A program made the translations under genes and the position numbers. Under the pieces are notes generated by a model that did no database searches, was not told where the DNA came from, and worked only from the letters and a program-made list of their open reading frames with translations. 64,000 nucleotides of DNA, taken from an uncultured Prevotella sp. (GTDB lineage: Bacteria > Bacteroidota > Bacteroidia > Bacteroidales > Bacteroidaceae). Positions 25,088 through 33,205 of this stretch are shown here, piece after piece (position 1 is the first letter of the stretch; each line of letters starts with the position of its first letter). The stretch lies in contig UQWP01000001.1 in NCBI GenBank assembly GCA_900544825.1, positions 52,511 through 116,510 on the forward strand, read 5' to 3'.

Positions 25088-27808
25088 ATGAACGAAAAAA
25101 GAGTTTATACATTCGGTAATGGACAAGCCGAAGGTAATGCGAAGATGCGCGAAGTTCTTGGCGGTAAGGGTGCAAACCTCGCTGAGATGAATCTTATTGG
25201 TGTACCTGTTCCTCCAGGTTTCACCATCACAACCGATACATGTAATGAATATTATGAGGTAGGTGAGGAAAAAATCAAGGAACTTCTTCAGGATGAAGTA
25301 ACTGCTGCTGTAGCTCATACAGAGGCTTTGATGAACTGCAAGTTCGGTTCCGTTGAGAATCCTCTCCTCGTTTCTGTACGTTCAGGTGCTCGCGCGTCTA
25401 TGCCAGGTATGATGGATACAATCCTCAACCTTGGTTTGAATGATGAGGTGGCTGAGGGTATGGTCAAGAAGACCGGTAATCCTCATTTCGTTTACGATTC
25501 ATATCGTCGTTTCGTACAGATGTACGGTGATGTTGTTATGGGTCTTAAGCCAGTTAACAAGGAAGACATCGATCCATTCGAGGCTATCATCGAAAAGGTG
25601 AAGGAAGAGCAGGGCGTTACTCTCGACAAGGACCTCTCTGTAGAGTCTCTCAAGAAGCTCGTTGAGCTCTTCAAGGCTGCTATCAAGGAGCAGACTGGTC
25701 AGGATTTCCCTACCAACCCTATCGAGCAGCTCTGGGGCGCTATCTGCGCAGTATTCCGTTCTTGGATGAACGAGCGCGCTATCCTTTACCGTAAGATGGA
25801 AGGTATTCCTGATGAGTGGGGTACAGCTGTTTCTGTCATGGCGATGGTATTCGGTAACATGGGCGAGACTTCTGCTACTGGTGTTTGCTTCTCTCGTGAT
25901 GCAGGTAATGGTGAGAACCTCTTCAATGGTGAGTATCTTATCAATGCACAGGGTGAGGACGTAGTAGCTGGTATCCGTACACCACAGCAGATTACAAAGA
26001 TCGGTTCTCAGCGCTGGGCTGAGCGTGCTGGCATCTCTGAGGAGGAGCGCATAGCTAAGTATCCTTCTATGGAAGAGGCTATGCCTGAGCTTTACAAGGA
26101 GCTCGATGCTCTCCAGGATAAGCTGGAGCACCACTATCACGATATGCAGGATATGGAGTTCACCGTACAGGAAGGCAAGCTCTGGTTCCTCCAGACCCGT
26201 AACGGTAAGCGTACAGGTACCGCTATGGTGAAGATTGCTATGGATCTCCTCCACGAGGGTATGATCGATGAGAAGACTGCTATCCTCCGCTGTGAGCCTC
26301 AGAAGCTCGATGAGCTCCTGCACCCAGTATTCGATAAGCTGGCTCTCTCTAAGGCTAAGGTCATCACTCAGGGTCTCCCTGCTTCTCCAGGTGCTGCCTG
26401 CGGTCAGATCGTATTCCACGCTGACGATGCTCAGGAGTGGCACGAGGACGGCAAGAAGGTCATCATGGTTCGTATCGAGACTTCTCCTGAAGACCTCGCT
26501 GGTATGTCTGCTGCTGAGGGTATCCTTACCGCTCGTGGTGGTATGACTTCTCACGCTGCCGTTGTAGCTCGTGGTATGGGTAAGTGCTGTGTATCAGGTG
26601 CTGGCTCTATCAATGTTGACTACAAGTCAAAGACTGTTGAGATCGAGGGCGTAGTTTACAAGGAGGGTGATTACATCTCTCTGAACGGTACTACAGGTCA
26701 GGTTTATGCTGGTCAGATCGAGACAAAGGCTGCAGAGCTTTCAGGCGACTTCAAGGAGCTGATGGACCTCTGCGACAAATATACAAAGATGGAGATCCGT
26801 ACCAACGCAGATACTCCACATGATGCTGAGGTAGCTCGTGCATTCGGTGCTAAGGGTATCGGTTTGACACGTACAGAGCACATGTTCTTCGATGATCAGA
26901 AGATCGTTGCTATGCGTGAGATGATTCTGGCAGACTCTGTTGAGGGTCGTGAGAAGGCTCTTGCCAAGCTCCTCCCATATCAGAAGGCTGACTTCTACGG
27001 AATCTTGAAGGCTATGGATGGCTGCCACGTGAATATCCGCTTGCTCGACCCACCTCTCCACGAGTTCGTACCACACGATTTGGCTGGTCAGCAGACTATG
27101 GCTAAGGAGATGGGCGTAAGTGTTGAGGAAATCAAGAAGCGTGTGAACTCTTTGGCAGAGAACAACCCAATGCTCGGTCACCGTGGTTGCCGTCTCGGTA
27201 TCACATTCCCTGAGATTACAGCTATGCAGACACGTGCCATCCTCGGCGCAGCTTGCGAGTTGAAGAAGGAGGGTTACAACCCATGCCCAGAAATCATGGT
27301 TCCTCTTATCGGTACTGTTCAGGAGCTCAAGCAGCAGAAGGCTATCATCCTCGCTACTTCTAAGGAAGTATTCATCGAGTACGGTGTAGAGGTAGAATTT
27401 GAGATTGGTACTATGATTGAGATTCCTCGTGCTGCTCTTACTGCAGGTCAGATTGCAGAGGAGGCTCAGTACTTCTCATTCGGTACTAACGACTTGACAC
27501 AGATGACCTTCGGTTACTCTCGTGATGACATCGCTTCATTCCTCCCTGCATACATGGAGAAGAAGATTCTGAAGGTTGACCCATTCCAGGTTCTCGACCA
27601 GGAGGGTGTTGGTCAGCTCATCAAGATGGCTGTAGAGAATGGTCGCGCTACCCGTCCTAACCTCCGCACAGGTATCTGCGGTGAGCACGGTGGTGAGCCA
27701 TCATCTGTTAAGTTCTGCGCTAAGGTTGGTATGAACTATGCTTCATGCTCTCCATTCCGTGTGCCTATCGCACGTTTGGCTGCGGCGCAGGCTGCTGTTG
27801 AGGAGTAA
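25088..27808 (+). CDS. ppdK: Pyruvate, phosphate dikinase
   Basis: The product has 906 residues, full length. An N-terminal ATP-grasp nucleotide domain (GKGANLAEMNLIGVPVPPGFTIT, SVRSGARASMPGMMDT) precedes the swivelling phosphohistidine domain with the catalytic His in GGMTSHAAVVARGMGKCCVSG (near residue 485). The C-terminal PEP/pyruvate barrel has GLTRTEHMF, GTNDLTQMTFG and GICGEHGGEP. It interconverts ATP, phosphate and pyruvate with AMP, PPi and PEP in the cytosol, saving energy in fermentative carbon metabolism. Codon use is strongly biased (CTC, CGT, GCT), consistent with high expression. Confidence 0.97.
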   Translation: MNEKRVYTFGNGQAEGNAKMREVLGGKGANLAEMNLIGVPVPPGFTITTDTCNEYYEVGEEKIKELLQDEVTAAVAHTEALMNCKFGSVENPLLVSVRSGARASMPGMMDTILNLGLNDEVAEGMVKKTGNPHFVYDSYRRFVQMYGDVVMGLKPVNKEDIDPFEAIIEKVKEEQGVTLDKDLSVESLKKLVELFKAAIKEQTGQDFPTNPIEQLWGAICAVFRSWMNERAILYRKMEGIPDEWGTAVSVMAMVFGNMGETSATGVCFSRDAGNGENLFNGEYLINAQGEDVVAGIRTPQQITKIGSQRWAERAGISEEERIAKYPSMEEAMPELYKELDALQDKLEHHYHDMQDMEFTVQEGKLWFLQTRNGKRTGTAMVKIAMDLLHEGMIDEKTAILRCEPQKLDELLHPVFDKLALSKAKVITQGLPASPGAACGQIVFHADDAQEWHEDGKKVIMVRIETSPEDLAGMSAAEGILTARGGMTSHAAVVARGMGKCCVSGAGSINVDYKSKTVEIEGVVYKEGDYISLNGTTGQVYAGQIETKAAELSGDFKELMDLCDKYTKMEIRTNADTPHDAEVARAFGAKGIGLTRTEHMFFDDQKIVAMREMILADSVEGREKALAKLLPYQKADFYGILKAMDGCHVNIRLLDPPLHEFVPHDLAGQQTMAKEMGVSVEEIKKRVNSLAENNPMLGHRGCRLGITFPEITAMQTRAILGAACELKKEGYNPCPEIMVPLIGTVQELKQQKAIILATSKEVFIEYGVEVEFEIGTMIEIPRAALTAGQIAEEAQYFSFGTNDLTQMTFGYSRDDIASFLPAYMEKKILKVDPFQVLDQEGVGQLIKMAVENGRATRPNLRTGICGEHGGEPSSVKFCAKVGMNYASCSPFRVPIARLAAAQAAVEE

Positions 27809-27935
27809 TCCTCTCTTCTTTAGGAAGGCAGTACGATTAAAAGATTAGATAATTTGAGGGGGAAGTGTTTTGTCAGAAACACTTTCCTCTTTTTCGTTTT
27901 TTTAGCGATTATTGGATAGAAAAACAAGAAAAAAC

Positions 27936-27966
27936 TTGCAGATTACAATTATTTTCTGTACTTTTG
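27936..27966 (+). promoter_or_regulatory. Promoter of the small-membrane-protein/DUF3256 operon
   Basis: TTG (27936-27938) and TACTTTTG (27959-27966), 20 bp apart, 18 bp before the ATG at 27984. Confidence 0.7.
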
Positions 27967-27983
27967 TCGGAAAATAGAGAAAT

Positions 27984-28211
27984 ATGACTGCAAGAGAAGA
28001 TAGAGAAAAGGAAAAGTTTACCAAAGAAACTGTAGTAAAGTATTTCTTTGATATGAGTAAATCCACTTATACTATTATGGTTTTAGGTGGGTTGGCTGCA
28101 TTATTTGGTATAGTTGAGACTAATGAAACTGGCACCATAAGTGCTATTTTGTTGGGCGTAGTGTTGTCTGCAGTCTTGTCTATTATTGGTTATGTAATTT
28201 CTAAACGTTAA
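27984..28211 (+). CDS. Small two-helix membrane protein, unknown function
   Basis: The product has 75 residues and is not recognised. A charged N-terminus (TAREDREKEKFTKETVVKYFFDMSK) precedes two hydrophobic helices (about 29-44 and 52-72), and the protein ends in Lys-Arg. First gene of a tight three-gene group; the next start lies 4 bp after its stop. Confidence 0.65.
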   Translation: MTAREDREKEKFTKETVVKYFFDMSKSTYTIMVLGGLAALFGIVETNETGTISAILLGVVLSAVLSIIGYVISKR

Positions 28212-28215
28212 GAGT

Positions 28216-28320
28216 ATGAATACATTGGCTTTAACTTTTGCAATATGCTTAGTTCCTGCAACTGCATTTTTGATATGGCTCTTTACTCCTTGGGGAAAGA
28301 AATGGTCGAAGGAATTGTAA
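28216..28320 (+). CDS. 34-residue single-helix membrane peptide
   Basis: The ATG lies 4 bp after the stop of the previous gene and 10 bp after its AACGTTAAGAG, and the TAA ends 2 bp before the DUF3256 start. The peptide has one hydrophobic helix (ALTFAICLVPATAFLIWLF) and a basic tail ending KKWSKEL. Coding is inferred from its precise fit between two genes and its clean membrane-peptide composition; no homology could be checked. Confidence 0.5.
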   Translation: MNTLALTFAICLVPATAFLIWLFTPWGKKWSKEL

Positions 28321-28322
28321 GA

Positions 28323-28964
28323 ATGAAGAAGATGAAATATATAATGTTGGCTTGCTTGCTGACTGCAAGCCTGGGTGTCGGGGCCAAGTCGATGAAAGAC
28401 CTGCTGGTTTCGATGCCTGATGAAGTTATGCCTTGTCTCAACAAGAACATGCGACTCGAATTTGCTGAGTTGCAGGAGATGGGAGTGAAGGCTGAAGTGA
28501 AGAATCTCCTGGAAGAGGTGAGCGTGATGGATACGCTGACCCAGGACTTCGTGCAGATCCGTGTGACCAAGGCTTCTACCTTGCAGATGAAGAAGTTGCC
28601 TGTGGAAAACGGAGATTCTGTGCTCTGTGTACTCAAGACTTTCGCTGGTCCCGAGAAGGAGAGTGAGCTCTATTTCTACAATCAGGATTGGAAGAAGATG
28701 GATGCTGTTCCCCTCTTGGATGGTAAGCGAATGGAGGATCTGGCAGAAAGCCTTATCCAGAAACCGGATACGATGAGCGAAACTCGATTTTCAGAACTGA
28801 AGGCGATGATAGAACCGAGAATGGTGAGTGCCTTGCTTTTGCAGAACGAAAACTCGCTGGTTGTACGCCTGTCTTTGCCATTGCTCTCTGCTGAAGATAA
28901 AAAGGCAGTTAGTGCAATAAAAGTGCAAAGAAGCTTTAATTGGAATGGGAAAATCTTTAAATAG
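28323..28964 (+). CDS. DUF3256 family protein, secreted
   Basis: The product has 213 residues from the ATG at 28323, which starts a signal peptide (KKMKYIMLACLLTASLGVGAKS). The open frame runs back to 28245, but that part covers the 34-residue peptide gene in another frame and has no signal sequence. Family traits: SMPDEVMPCLNKNMRLEFAELQ near the mature N-terminus and the FAGPEKESELYFYNQDWKKMD segment. DUF3256 is restricted to Bacteroidetes and its function is unknown. The product is probably periplasmic. Confidence 0.8.
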   Translation: MKKMKYIMLACLLTASLGVGAKSMKDLLVSMPDEVMPCLNKNMRLEFAELQEMGVKAEVKNLLEEVSVMDTLTQDFVQIRVTKASTLQMKKLPVENGDSVLCVLKTFAGPEKESELYFYNQDWKKMDAVPLLDGKRMEDLAESLIQKPDTMSETRFSELKAMIEPRMVSALLLQNENSLVVRLSLPLLSAEDKKAVSAIKVQRSFNWNGKIFK

Positions 28965-29019
28965 AGTTAAAACTCTGTAGGTTTTTGCAATAAAATATGG
29001 AAAGTTGCAGGATTATTTG

Positions 29020-29103
29020 TAATTTTGCAGCGTGTTTTTCATGGTATTAGATTATTAAGGTTAATAAAAGATTGGTTGTCGGGAGACAATCAATTTTTTT
29101 TTG
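29020..29103 (+). ncRNA. Possible short transcript: promoter-like box, then terminator, no ORF
   Basis: A -7 box TAATTTTG (29020-29027) is followed about 45 nt later by a hairpin (ATTGGTTGTC, 29071-29080, with GACAATCAAT, 29085-29094) and a run of nine T. Nothing in between is coding. It would give an RNA of about 65-70 nt. The -33 element is poor, and the hairpin may simply be the terminator of the DUF3256 operon. Confidence 0.3.
29071..29103 (+). terminator. Terminator after the DUF3256 gene
   Basis: 10 bp stem with one G-T pair (29071-29080 / 29085-29094), 4-nt loop, then T9. Confidence 0.75.
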
Positions 29104-29174
29104 CCCTTTGCTTTTCTCTTCGTCCGATGACCGGTGGTTCTGGACGTATGGGGTGTTTTAGACGTGTGGGTTGT

Positions 29175-29747
29175 TTAGAAGATAAACAACCCGATGATTC
29201 CACAGATGAAAAGCAGCAGAATTGGATTCGCTTTTCTTACTTTGGTAAAGTAGAATGCACCCAGGAACACTGCTACGCTGGCACCGAAAGCAAATGGATT
29301 TTCTGTTGGTGATCCAAAATTCTCCTTGTTCATCAAGAGCACAGCAGCTGCGGCAATCAATCCGATGATGGCAGGGCGAAGACCGGCGAAGATATCCTTC
29401 ACAATCTTGGAATCCTTGTGAGTTATCAGATAACGGCTGATGAGAATCATGATGATGAATGGCAGCCACATGATGGAAAGTGATGCCAGGAAGGAGCCCA
29501 GCCAGGCTACCCAGACAGGATAACCCGCATGGAGACAGGATGTGTAGCCTACATAAGTGGCGCAGTTAATGCCGATAGGTCCCGGCGTGGATTGACTGAT
29601 TGCCACGATATCCGTAAACTCGGCATTGGTGAGCCAATGGTTCTTTACTACTGTTTCGTTGTGAATGAGCGACAACATCGCATATCCACCACCAAAATTA
29701 AATGTACCAATCTTGGTAAATATGATAAATAACTTCAGAAATAGCAT
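29175..29747 (-). CDS. Chromate transporter subunit (half-size CHR family)
   Basis: The product has 190 residues, a single CHR domain with four to six hydrophobic segments. Signature: FIIFTKIGTFNFGGGYAMLSLIHNE, then VAISQSTPGPIGINCATYVGY. Half-size CHR proteins are usually encoded in pairs and act together as an inner-membrane transporter; long-chain ChrA exports chromate. The partner gene lies 22 bp upstream on the same strand. Chromate as the real substrate in an anaerobic gut-type bacterium is doubtful. Confidence 0.88.
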   Translation of the reverse strand: MLFLKLFIIFTKIGTFNFGGGYAMLSLIHNETVVKNHWLTNAEFTDIVAISQSTPGPIGINCATYVGYTSCLHAGYPVWVAWLGSFLASLSIMWLPFIIMILISRYLITHKDSKIVKDIFAGLRPAIIGLIAAAAVLLMNKENFGSPTENPFAFGASVAVFLGAFYFTKVRKANPILLLFICGIIGLFIF

Positions 29748-29769
29748 ATCTTTACTTTGAACTTTATGA

Positions 29770-30303
29770 TTAGCTTTGCTTCTTGTACTTGCCGTAAAGC
29801 CAGCCGAGCACGCCGGCTGCTATGAGAATATAGATAGGTGAGATGCCGAATGCAGCAATCAGCGCACAACATACAAACGGAATCCAGATATTGTAGCGGT
29901 TGATGTTCGCCGTCTTTGCCATCTTGAAGCAAGGAGTCGCAATCAGCGCCACCACGGCAGGGCGAACGCCGGCAAAGAACTTGCCCACCCAGTAATTATC
30001 CTTAAACTGCTGGAAGAACATGGCGATGATGAGGATGGCGATGATAGAAGGCAAGGCGATGCCTACCGCACCCACGATGCCGCCCCATACACCCTTCGTC
30101 TTGTAGCCGATATGGCTCGCCATATCAATGGCGAAGATGCCCGGGGTAGTTTGAGCCACCACCATGATGTCCATAAATTCCTGTTTATCCATCCATCTGT
30201 TCTTATCCACGAATTCTCTCTCCATGATAGGTATCATGGCGTAGCCTCCACCTAGCGTAAAGGCACCAATCTTATTACACGTTAGGAAAAACTTTAATAA
30301 CAT
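29770..30303 (-). CDS. Chromate transporter subunit (half-size CHR family), partner
   Basis: The product has 177 residues, a single CHR domain paralogous to the downstream gene: FLTCNKIGAFTLGGGYAMIPIMERE, then VVAQTTPGIFAIDMASHIGYKTKG. The two halves are probably inserted in opposite orientation and form one transporter. First gene of the pair; a TAATTTTG box lies at 30330-30337 upstream. Confidence 0.88.
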   Translation of the reverse strand: MLLKFFLTCNKIGAFTLGGGYAMIPIMEREFVDKNRWMDKQEFMDIMVVAQTTPGIFAIDMASHIGYKTKGVWGGIVGAVGIALPSIIAILIIAMFFQQFKDNYWVGKFFAGVRPAVVALIATPCFKMAKTANINRYNIWIPFVCCALIAAFGISPIYILIAAGVLGWLYGKYKKQS

Positions 30304-30329
30304 TTTATCTTTTGTTTTGATTTCGCCTG

Positions 30330-30337
30330 CAAAATTA
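30330..30337 (-). promoter_or_regulatory. -7 box of the chromate transporter pair
   Basis: The minus strand reads TAATTTTG, 27 bp before the start codon. Confidence 0.5.
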
Positions 30338-30411
30338 CATATTATTTGTTAAATAAACTAGCTTTTTGGCGGATATTCTTAAAAAATCTGCGTTCTTTAA
30401 GAGATTTTGTG

Positions 30412-30419
30412 TATCTTTG
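30412..30419 (+). promoter_or_regulatory. -7 box of the nucleoside permease operon
   Basis: TATCTTTG fits the consensus. A leader of about 85 nt follows before the ATG at 30509. Confidence 0.6.
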
Positions 30420-30508
30420 CAGGATATAATCTGCAATGGCGCATCCCTTGAAAAGGAGGACATAGCAGACAGAAAAAGAAAATTAAAACCATAAGGAAAT
30501 ATAAGAAT

Positions 30509-31801
30509 ATGAATCTAAAAGTTCGCTTGGCGCTGATGAACTTCCTGGAGTTCGCAGTTTGGGGAGCCTATCTCACATCTATGGGCAACTATCTCGGCAA
30601 GGCCGGAATGGGTGCTGAAATCTCCTGGTTCTATACCATCCAGGGTATAGTATCTATCTTCATGCCTACATTGATGGGTATTGTTGCTGACAAGTATGTG
30701 CAGCCGCAACGCCTCTTGGGTTATTGCCATCTTCTGGCTGGTTTGTCGATGATAGCTCTTTTCCTGATGGGAGAGGCGAGTGCTACTCCTAACGAGGCTG
30801 TCTTCATGGCGGTCTATACCTTCAGCGTAGCTTTCTATATGCCAACGCTGGCGCTGTCGAATACTTCGGCGTTCACCATCCTGAAGAATCATGGACTCGA
30901 TACCGTGAAGGATTTCCCGCCAATCCGCGTCTTCGGTACCGTAGGATTCATCCTTACCATGTGGATTGTCAACTGTGCTACCTGGGATAACGGTTCGTTT
31001 ATGTTCCTCTTTACCGAGAATGCACATAAGTTCCAATACACCCACTTCCAGTTCCTGGTATCTGGATTGTTGGGCATCGTTCTCTTCCTCTACTGCTTCA
31101 GTCTGCCACAGTGCCCATTGGTGAAGAAGGAGGCACGCAGCTGGGTAGAGACCTGGGGCTTCGATTCCTTCAAGCTCTTCAAGAGCCGCGAGATGGCGAT
31201 GTTCTTCATCTTCTCAGGCTTGCTGGGTATGAGTCTGCAGGTAACCAATGGTTATGCTACTCCGTTCATCACCAGTTTCAAGGGCGATCCTTCCATGCTC
31301 GATACCTTTGCAGCCAATAATGCCACTCTCCTGGTATCTATCTCCCAGGTGGCAGAGGCACTCTGCATTCTCCTGATTCCATACTTTCTCAAGCGTTATG
31401 GTATCAAGATCGTGATGCTCATCGCCATGTTTGCATGGGTGTTCCGCTTCGGATTCTTCGGATTGGGTAACCCTGCTTTCCCAGGCGTAACCCTCTTCAT
31501 ACTCTCATGCATCGTCTATGGTGTGGCATTCGATTTCTTCAATGTGTCGGGTGGACTGTTCGTAGATCAGAAGTGCGAGCCTAAGGTGCGTGCTTCTGCT
31601 CAGGGACTTTTCATGCTGATGACCAATGGCTTGGGAGCCTCTATTGGCACAATTCTTGCAGGACAGGTAATCAACCATTATTGTCATTGGGAGAATGGAT
31701 ATTTGATGGGCGATTGGCAGACTTGCTGGTTTATCTTCGCAGGTTATGCACTTGTGGTCGGTGTAGCCTTCGCCGTATTGTTTAGACCAAAGAAAGGATA
31801 A
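30509..31801 (+). CDS. NupG/XapB-type nucleoside:proton symporter (MFS)
   Basis: The product has 430 residues and about 12 transmembrane helices. Motifs of the NHS family: LALMNFLEFAVWGAYLTSMGNYL at the start, GIVADKYVQPQRLLG in loop 2-3, PPIRVFGTVGFILTMW and DFFNVSGGLFVDQKCEPKVRASAQGLFM. These support nucleoside uptake by proton symport. It is the first gene of a tight plus-strand operon; its TAA overlaps the next ATG (TAATG). Confidence 0.88.
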   Translation: MNLKVRLALMNFLEFAVWGAYLTSMGNYLGKAGMGAEISWFYTIQGIVSIFMPTLMGIVADKYVQPQRLLGYCHLLAGLSMIALFLMGEASATPNEAVFMAVYTFSVAFYMPTLALSNTSAFTILKNHGLDTVKDFPPIRVFGTVGFILTMWIVNCATWDNGSFMFLFTENAHKFQYTHFQFLVSGLLGIVLFLYCFSLPQCPLVKKEARSWVETWGFDSFKLFKSREMAMFFIFSGLLGMSLQVTNGYATPFITSFKGDPSMLDTFAANNATLLVSISQVAEALCILLIPYFLKRYGIKIVMLIAMFAWVFRFGFFGLGNPAFPGVTLFILSCIVYGVAFDFFNVSGGLFVDQKCEPKVRASAQGLFMLMTNGLGASIGTILAGQVINHYCHWENGYLMGDWQTCWFIFAGYALVVGVAFAVLFRPKKG

Positions 31802-32379
31802 TGAAAATGGAAAAAATAAAATTAGTTTATCAGGGAGCTTTCGCAATTCCTGATGCTGAGGAGGCTTGTGTTGTTACTCTTACTGATGTCCAGGAGGTAC
31901 GTGCACTCTCCATCGTAACAGATAAGCCGATGGCTAATGAAATCAAGTTTCATCAGCTTGATAAGGATGTAAAACATCCGCATCTGGTAGATGTGTTGGC
32001 TAAGATGATTTGCGAACAGGGTCCTCAAGCCTATCATGTTGTTTTCGAGGCTAATGGAAACATCGGGCCTAAGGCAAAACTGGTAAATGCTACATCAGGA
32101 TCAGAGTATTCTCTTCCACAGGATGAGGCTATCCTGCTGGCGGTAGCTGCAGGTCTGGAGATCTTTACCAATATGGATGTGCTTCAGAATTTTTCTACAC
32201 CTTTCAGCAAGAATGTGATGAGTGTGGCGCTTCCTATCGTGGGATTGCCGGATTCACTTCTCAAGAAGGCACTGGAGAAAGCGGTAGAAGAAGAAAACTA
32301 CGAGGGAGCTTCCTTTATCCGTGATGAGATGAAGCGCCGACAGGAAGAAAAGGATGAAAAAGACTTGACTGATAGATAA
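31801..32379 (+). CDS. Bifunctional nuclease (BFN/DUF151) family protein with UVR motif
   Basis: The product has 192 residues. The BFN domain (about 5-150) carries VVLTDV..VRALSIVTDKPMANEI-like and LPQDEAILLAVAAGLEIFTN segments. A C-terminal UVR motif (about 156-180, LEKAVEEENYEGASFIRDEMKRR) may bind a partner protein. BFN proteins were described in plants as having RNase and DNase activity; the bacterial role is unproven. Translationally coupled to the permease. Confidence 0.8.
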   Translation: MKMEKIKLVYQGAFAIPDAEEACVVTLTDVQEVRALSIVTDKPMANEIKFHQLDKDVKHPHLVDVLAKMICEQGPQAYHVVFEANGNIGPKAKLVNATSGSEYSLPQDEAILLAVAAGLEIFTNMDVLQNFSTPFSKNVMSVALPIVGLPDSLLKKALEKAVEEENYEGASFIRDEMKRRQEEKDEKDLTDR

Positions 32380-32389
32380 TTGATAACGA

Positions 32390-33181
32390 ATGAAAGAGGT
32401 TAGATATTTCTATGTGCCGGATGCGGCAAACCAGGTGGAATTGCCTGCTGAGGAGGCTACCCATGCGCTGAGAGTGTTGCGACTGAAGGGTGGTGATGAG
32501 ATTTTCCTCATGGATGGGGAAGGATCTTTCTACCGTGCAGAGGTGACAGCTGCCTCCAGCAAGCGCTGTCTTTATGAAATCAAGGAGAATATGCCTCAAA
32601 AGCGTGCGTGGAAGGGGCATATCCATCTTGCCATTGCTCCTACCAAGATGATGGAGCGTATTGAGTGGATGGCTGAGAAGGCTACGGAGATAGGATTCGA
32701 TGAACTCTCTTTCCTTAATTGTCAATTTTCTGAACGAAAGGTTGTGAAGACTCCTAGAATAGATAAGATTGTCATCTCTGCCGTGAAGCAGAGTCATAAG
32801 GCGTGGAAACCGGTAGTGAATGAGCTGGAGAGCTTCAAGGAGTTTATCCAGACTCCTCGTCCGGGCCGCAAGTTTATCTGTCATTGCTACGAAGAAGTAG
32901 AGAAGAAGGATTTCTTCCAGGAAATCTCGTCATTATCTAATGATGCTGATGGCAAGGACGCAGCATCTCAATCTTCAGTTGATAACAAGGACGCAGCATC
33001 CTCTTCTTCATCTGCTGATATCACTGTATTGGTAGGCCCAGAAGGCGATTTCTCTATAGATGAAGTTCGTCTTGCCTTGGCGAATGGTTATGAGAGCGTA
33101 TCGCTGGGAACCAGCCGGCTTCGTACAGAAACGGCGGGACTTGTAGCTGTTCACATGGCGCATATTGCAAGAAGAATATAA
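32390..33181 (+). CDS. rsmE: RsmE, 16S rRNA (uracil-1498-N3)-methyltransferase
   Basis: The product has 263 residues: an N-terminal PUA-like domain (about 1-70) and a SPOUT-fold C-terminal domain. SPOUT motifs: AIAPTKMMERIEWMAEKATEIG, SAVKQSHKAWKPV, LVGPEGDFSIDEV and SLGTSRLRTETAGL. It methylates N3 of U1498 in 16S rRNA. Between about residues 178 and 209 is a Ser/Ala/Asp low-complexity stretch in which KDAAS occurs twice; relatives have a short loop here. It starts 10 bp after the BFN gene. Confidence 0.94.
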   Translation: MKEVRYFYVPDAANQVELPAEEATHALRVLRLKGGDEIFLMDGEGSFYRAEVTAASSKRCLYEIKENMPQKRAWKGHIHLAIAPTKMMERIEWMAEKATEIGFDELSFLNCQFSERKVVKTPRIDKIVISAVKQSHKAWKPVVNELESFKEFIQTPRPGRKFICHCYEEVEKKDFFQEISSLSNDADGKDAASQSSVDNKDAASSSSSADITVLVGPEGDFSIDEVRLALANGYESVSLGTSRLRTETAGLVAVHMAHIARRI

Positions 33182-33205
33182 GAAGATAATATGAGTGTTA
33201 GTGTG

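Noticed and set aside
29025..29312. Plus-strand open frame overlapping the chromate transporter
   Set aside because: It runs through a terminator hairpin and is antisense to a clear CHR-domain gene.
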